This document shows positions 22,952 through 26,829 of a DNA stretch of 26,829 nucleotides, one piece after another. A program made the translations under genes and the position numbers. Origin of the DNA: an uncultured Lachnospiraceae bacterium (lineage in GTDB: Bacteria > Bacillota > Clostridia > Lachnospirales > Lachnospiraceae); assembly GCA_910588885.1 (NCBI GenBank), contig CAJUSQ010000023.1, positions 387 to 27,215 on the forward strand. Direction: 5' to 3'. Positions within the stretch are counted from its first letter, which is position 1. Each line of letters begins with the position of its first letter. The notes below the pieces were generated by a model. That model ran no database searches, had not been told where the DNA came from, and saw only the letters and a list, made by a program, of their open reading frames with translations.

Positions 22952-24754
22952 ATGACAGAAAACAGCGCCAAAGAGTTAAAAAGGAAGATAAAAGTGTATA
23001 TCGGTATTTTGCTGCTTGGCGCAGTATTCGGACTTGGAATCTATTACGGCGTGACCGTTAGTACGGCCGCTCCGGTTACGGTAGGGACCATCAATACAGG
23101 GGGAAGCAGCCTTCGGGTACGAAGCGGCCCTGGAACGAATTACAGCGCCATCGGAGCGTTGAATGACGGCGGCCAGGTGACGATTTTGGGAGAAGAAAAC
23201 GACTGGTACAAGATTCAGTACGGTACCCAGGTGGGATATGTGTTAAAACGGTTGATTTCCAATGTACATACCACGGACGGTACTCAGAGTCCGCCTCCGG
23301 CAGACGGCGGGGCACAGGTTCCGCCGGGAGATGCGGCGTATCGGGACAGCCTTGTGGCAGCAGGCTTTCCGGCCAGCTACGCCAACCTTTTAAGCGGGCT
23401 CCACAGCCAGTATCCCAACTGGGTATTTGAACCGGTTCTGACCGGGCTGGATTGGAATACGGTTCTGACGGAGGAAGGGAAGCTTGGACGGAATCTGGTA
23501 CAATCCGTCAATAACGATGCCCAGAAGTCTACGGCAGCCGGAGCTTATGACTGGCTGACCAACAGCTGGATCGGATTTGATACCGCCAGCTGGGTTTGCG
23601 CATCTCCGGAAATGATTGCCTATTGTATGGATCCCCGGAATTTTCTGGATGCAGACAGCATTTTTCAGTTTGCAACCAGTGAATTTCAGGAATACCAGAA
23701 TGCGGCGGGTGTGCTGGCCCTGGTCAGCGGATCTTTTTTGACCGGAAATTATTCGGATACCGACGGTGCGACCAGGAGCTACCCGGAAACCTTCGTGGAG
23801 GTGGGACGCCAGGTGGCGGTAAGCCCTTATCATCTGGCGGCACGATGCCGTCAGGAGCAGGGGAAGAACGGGACCAGCGGTTCGATTTCGGGAACGGAAA
23901 AAGGCTACGAGGGATATTTTAATTACTTTAATGTGGGAGCTTATGCGACCAATGGGCTGACCCCGGTGCAGAAAGGCCTGCAGTATGCCAAGGGACAAGG
24001 CTGGAACAGCCGCTATAAGGCCATTCTGGGCGGCGCCTCCGTTGTGGGGAATAATTATGTAAAAAAAGGGCAGAATACCGTATATTTTGAAAAATTCAAC
24101 GTGGTAAACAAGGCATCGGGACTTTATGCCCATCAATATATGACCAATGTGCAGGCAGCGATCAGTGAAGGACGGAATACAAAGAAAGCCTATACGGATA
24201 CCAACGCATCCATTGTGTTCCGGATTCCGGTGTACAATAATATGCCGGAAACGTCAAGTCCCCTGCCTCAAAGCGGGAATCCCAATAACTGGCTGAAATC
24301 CCTTTCCGTGAACGGCTATAACCTGACTCCGGGCTTTTCTCCGGCTACAACCGAGTATACCTTGATTGTGGGCCAGGAGGTATCGGCTGTGGAGATTAGC
24401 GCATCGGCGGTTGCAGGGACCTCAAGCGTCAGCGGTACCGGAACGGTTTCCCTGAATTACGGAAACAATGGGGTCGCCATCACCTGCACGGCTCAAAACG
24501 GTTCCCCGCGCACCTATACCATTAATATCGTGCGGCAGCAGCCGCCCTCCGGAGGTGGCAGCCGCGGAGATGTGAATGGGGACGGAACCATTAATCTGGC
24601 GGACTGGGTAACGATCAAGCGCCATATTCTGGGGATAGAAAGCCTAAGCGGCGAACGGTTCCAGGCAGCGGACGTGAATGGGGACGGAGCGGTTAATCTG
24701 GCAGACTGGGTAGCGGTAAAACGTCATATTCTCGGATATGAATCATTGAATTAG
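22952..24754 (+). CDS. Membrane-anchored glucosaminidase with SH3b, cadherin-like and C-terminal dockerin domains
   Basis: This is a 600-aa cell-wall hydrolase. Domains in order: one N-terminal helix (about 14-35); bacterial SH3 (about 42-105, SLRVRSGPGTNYSAIGAL); a mannosyl-glycoprotein endo-beta-N-acetylglucosaminidase-like domain (about 130-410) with the catalytic-site sequence SPYHLAARCRQEQG (E302 the likely acid); a cadherin-like beta-sandwich (about 448-528, SLSVNGYNLTPGFSPATTEY); and two calcium-binding dockerin repeats, GDVNGDGTINLADWVTIKRH (539-558) and ADVNGDGAVNLADWVAVKRH (573-592). Each repeat has the D-x-N-x-D-G-x-x-N calcium loop and the same recognition residues (LADW), so the dockerin looks symmetrical. 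GGAGG six bases before the ATG at 22952 fixes the start. The next gene, 13 bases on, encodes a cohesin-like protein, the natural partner. Confidence 0.92.
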   Translation: MTENSAKELKRKIKVYIGILLLGAVFGLGIYYGVTVSTAAPVTVGTINTGGSSLRVRSGPGTNYSAIGALNDGGQVTILGEENDWYKIQYGTQVGYVLKRLISNVHTTDGTQSPPPADGGAQVPPGDAAYRDSLVAAGFPASYANLLSGLHSQYPNWVFEPVLTGLDWNTVLTEEGKLGRNLVQSVNNDAQKSTAAGAYDWLTNSWIGFDTASWVCASPEMIAYCMDPRNFLDADSIFQFATSEFQEYQNAAGVLALVSGSFLTGNYSDTDGATRSYPETFVEVGRQVAVSPYHLAARCRQEQGKNGTSGSISGTEKGYEGYFNYFNVGAYATNGLTPVQKGLQYAKGQGWNSRYKAILGGASVVGNNYVKKGQNTVYFEKFNVVNKASGLYAHQYMTNVQAAISEGRNTKKAYTDTNASIVFRIPVYNNMPETSSPLPQSGNPNNWLKSLSVNGYNLTPGFSPATTEYTLIVGQEVSAVEISASAVAGTSSVSGTGTVSLNYGNNGVAITCTAQNGSPRTYTINIVRQQPPSGGGSRGDVNGDGTINLADWVTIKRHILGIESLSGERFQAADVNGDGAVNLADWVAVKRHILGYESLN

Positions 24755-24767
24755 TGGAGGTTTCTAT

Positions 24768-26504
24768 ATGAAAAAAGCAAGGAAACGTATGGCAGGCAGC
24801 GCCGGGAACGGGCTGTGGGCTTCCTGGCCATTAAGGGGCAGAGAGAATCCGTGCCGTAACGCAGGGGCAATACTGGCGGCGGTTCTGCTTCTGGGGCTTT
24901 TGTTTGGCGGGTCAAAGGGAGCGGCAGCAGGCGGCAGTTCCTCCCTGGGGGTATCCGCATCTTCCGTAAATATCGGAGATTCGGTTACGGTTACGCTGAA
25001 TGTCAGTACGGATGTATATGCGGCATTTCAGATGAGCGTTTCTTACACCGGAGGTATATTGGAATACACCGGAGCCAGCAAAAACGACTGCAATGGCGGC
25101 GGCGGCGCATTGTCCATAGTGGCGGAATGTGACGGCGGTTATTCCATAAACCTGAATTTCCGGGCAATTGCACCGGGTTCCGCGTCCGTTTCGGCATCCC
25201 TGACGGAAGCATATGCCATTGAAACGGCAGAGGCTGTCAGCATCAGCGGCTCCAGCGCTTCGGTTACGGTGAACAATGCAGCAAGCGGCGGAGGAACAGG
25301 AGACGGTGCAGGGGGAGCCGGGAATACAGGCAGCAGCGGCAATGGCGGCGGGGAAGCAGGCGGAGCCGGAAATGAAGGCGGCGGAGAATCGGGCGGTGGA
25401 AGCAGTGCGAACCTTTCTGCCGACAATTCCCTGAAATCCTTAACGATATCCCCGGGAACCCTGTCCCCGTCCTTTAAATACAACACCACAAAGTATACGG
25501 CCAATGTGGCTGAGGATGTAACCAGCATTGCCGTGGATGCACAGCCCTCCAATGCCGGAGCCACTGTGGAATCCGTAACCGGGAATACGGATCTGAAGCC
25601 GGGAAATAATACCGTTTCGATTGTAGTGAAGGCGGAAAACGGCACCCTTGCTACCTATACCATTACGGTGAACCGGGGCGGGGCCGCGAAAGATCCGGAA
25701 GAAGAGGACCCCGAAGAGGATCCGGAAGAAAAACCGGAGGAAGACCCGGATACGGAGCTTCCGGCTACGGACATTGTGATCAATGGAGTTTTTTATGAAG
25801 TTAGTAAAACATTACCGGATACGGAGCTTCCGGAGGAATTTTCCAAAGGGACGGCAACCTACGGCGGGGAAGAGGTGGAAGCATATACCTTTCCTTATCA
25901 AAGTCTGCAGCTGTTCTACTTAAACCCCATAACGGCAGAAGGAGAAGAGGAACAGGAAGGCGGCTTTTACTTTTACAATGCCGGGGCAAATGAGTTCTTT
26001 CCTTATATAAACATTACAGTGGGTACAAAGTACGTAATCGTACTTCCCTCCGTATATTCCGAGAGCATCCCGGATCGATGCCAGGATGCGTCAATCACCC
26101 TTGGAACCGCCACGATCAGCGGCTGCCAGCTTATGGAAACGGAAAGTACCGGGGAGTTTTTCCTGGTATACTGCGTAGACCAGCACGGAACCGCAGGCTG
26201 GTACCAGTACGATACCCTGGATATGAGCCTGCAGCGCTACCATCAGGTACAATATATTCCGGAAGAGAAGGAAGAGGTTCCGGAAATTGATACCTCCGTA
26301 TACACGAAAGCCTATGATGAACTGGAGGAAAAATACGAAAAGGAAAAGGCTTCCTCCCGGATCATCCTGATTGTATTATCCGTGCTGCTGGCGGCAGCTC
26401 TGGTGGCCATTGTGCTGATCCTGATTTTTGTAAAAGGGAAAAACGGCAAAGGCGGCGGCAATCGGTTCAAAGACATGGATTACATTGATTTCGACGATCT
26501 GTAA
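24768..26504 (+). CDS. Membrane-anchored cohesin-like protein with cadherin-like domain
   Basis: The protein is 578 aa. A signal sequence with hydrophobic core (about 32-47) precedes a cohesin-like domain at about residues 58-168 (LGVSASSVNIGDSVTVTLNV...VYAAFQMSVSYTGGILEY). A Gly/Ser-rich linker (about 173-213) and a cadherin-like beta-sandwich (about 220-303) follow, then an acidic P-E-D linker, then an unrecognised domain of about 165 residues (335-500). A coiled-coil-like segment leads to a C-terminal helix (531-554) and a short basic then acidic tail inside the cell. The cohesin call rests on the fold pattern rather than a long identity; it is plausible because the preceding gene ends in a dockerin. 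GGAGG precedes the ATG and the gap to that gene is 13 bases, so they form one operon. Confidence 0.85.
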   Translation: MKKARKRMAGSAGNGLWASWPLRGRENPCRNAGAILAAVLLLGLLFGGSKGAAAGGSSSLGVSASSVNIGDSVTVTLNVSTDVYAAFQMSVSYTGGILEYTGASKNDCNGGGGALSIVAECDGGYSINLNFRAIAPGSASVSASLTEAYAIETAEAVSISGSSASVTVNNAASGGGTGDGAGGAGNTGSSGNGGGEAGGAGNEGGGESGGGSSANLSADNSLKSLTISPGTLSPSFKYNTTKYTANVAEDVTSIAVDAQPSNAGATVESVTGNTDLKPGNNTVSIVVKAENGTLATYTITVNRGGAAKDPEEEDPEEDPEEKPEEDPDTELPATDIVINGVFYEVSKTLPDTELPEEFSKGTATYGGEEVEAYTFPYQSLQLFYLNPITAEGEEEQEGGFYFYNAGANEFFPYINITVGTKYVIVLPSVYSESIPDRCQDASITLGTATISGCQLMETESTGEFFLVYCVDQHGTAGWYQYDTLDMSLQRYHQVQYIPEEKEEVPEIDTSVYTKAYDELEEKYEKEKASSRIILIVLSVLLAAALVAIVLILIFVKGKNGKGGGNRFKDMDYIDFDDL

Positions 26505-26519
26505 GCCGGGTGGAACCAA

Positions 26520-26556
26520 GGCGGGCAGGAAATGGGATACCGTATTCCTGCCCGCC
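26520..26556 (+). terminator. Hairpin terminator after the cohesin-like gene
   Basis: A 12-bp perfect stem, GGCGGGCAGGAA (26520-26531) with TTCCTGCCCGCC (26545-26556), has a 13-base loop. No T-run follows directly; the first (GTTTTAT) is about 22 bases on. A nearby GATCCTGCCCGG could pair with the left arm as an alternative. The following stretch to the promoter at 26699 holds a nine-base T-run (about 26655-26663) and no gene. Confidence 0.6.
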
Positions 26557-26698
26557 GTCCATGGGATCCTGCCCGGTGTTTTATATTCAAAACTAAAATT
26601 TTATTATGGTTTGCCCGTTTCCGGCGCAGACGGATCGAAAAAATCCCGCCGCGCTTTTTTTTTCAAAAGATATTTTGAAAGAAAAATAAAAAACCCCC

Positions 26699-26727
26699 TT
26701 GCATTTTTAAAAAATCTCGTGTATACT
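26699..26727 (+). promoter_or_regulatory. Strong sigma-A promoter reading out of the window
   Basis: TTGCAT at 26699-26704, an exact 17-base spacer with A-rich start, and TATACT at 26722-26727 give a strong promoter. An A/T-rich tract lies directly upstream (26664-26693), like an UP element. The predicted start is near 26734. Confidence 0.8.
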
Positions 26728-26733
26728 AATATC

Positions 26734-26829
26734 TGCTGTGACATGATAGCAATGAAGCGTGAGGTTGCTGCCGAAGGGCAGGTTTTCCGTGGAGCGAATG
26801 TCAAGTTAGGAAACTGGCGACAAGTCACT
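26734..26829 (+). ncRNA. Start of a structured 5' leader RNA (truncated by the window edge)
   Basis: The first 95 bases of the transcript hold no start codon with a ribosome-binding site but several possible helices. TGACAT (26739-26744) pairs with ATGTCA (26798-26803), enclosing AGCAA/TTGCT (26748-26752 / 26765-26769). GTGAC (26738-26742) can instead pair with GTCAC (26824-26828), which excludes the first helix. AGTT-AGGA-AACT forms a small hairpin. The GAAGCGTGAGGTTGCTGCCG stretch recalls leaders in front of ribosomal-protein operons such as rpsJ in Clostridia; this is from memory and unproven. The controlled gene is outside. Confidence 0.45.

Overview
The window looks like chromosome from a Gram-positive, low-to-mid GC Clostridia, most likely a Lachnospiraceae-type gut anaerobe. 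This is an inference from the family mix: a butyrate kinase, a ROK glucokinase with a Zn-cysteine cluster, DUF4317 and DUF6106-like proteins, an ABC-class ATPase, a YkuD L,D-transpeptidase, and cohesin and dockerin modules. Strong GGAGG ribosome-binding sites and near-consensus sigma-A promoters agree with it. No tRNA, rRNA, CRISPR array or transposase was seen.

Layout. (1) 1-4310 is an accessory-looking, AT-richer segment on the + strand. It holds an ORF tail at the edge, a nucleotidyltransferase, an HTH regulator, a PD-(D/E)XK nuclease-like protein, a split small reading frame, an unknown 190-aa protein and an ADP-ribosylglycohydrolase. (2) 4428-11284 is a minus-strand run reading PucR-type regulator, response regulator, histidine kinase, ABC ATPase, FtsX-type permease. 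This resembles a Bce/Sal-type peptide-sensing and detoxification module, with a candidate response-regulator operator just upstream of the ABC genes. (3) 11465-15738 is plus-strand: butyrate kinase, two small membrane proteins, a NimA-like flavin protein and glucokinase, punctuated by clear promoters and terminators. (4) 15924-18999 holds a divergent pair, the ABC-class ATPase and a DUF4317 protein, separated by an unusual block of 39-bp and 38-bp tandem repeats. (5) 19247-22665 holds an L,D-transpeptidase, convergent with a lone short flagellin and an rRNA-type methyltransferase. (6) 22952-26504 is a two-gene operon encoding a membrane-anchored glucosaminidase that ends in a dockerin, followed by a membrane-anchored protein that begins with a cohesin-like domain. 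(7) The window ends in a consensus promoter and the start of a structured leader RNA whose gene lies outside.

The strongest candidate for something unusual is region 6. A cohesin/dockerin pair appears to be used to organise a peptidoglycan hydrolase at the cell surface rather than a cellulase complex. Other points worth checking are the TAATG coupling of a PucR regulator to a two-component/ABC operon, the BceR-like operator, the duplicated start region of the DUF4317 gene, the orphan flagellin, and the HTH/nuclease/ADP-ribosylglycohydrolase cluster.
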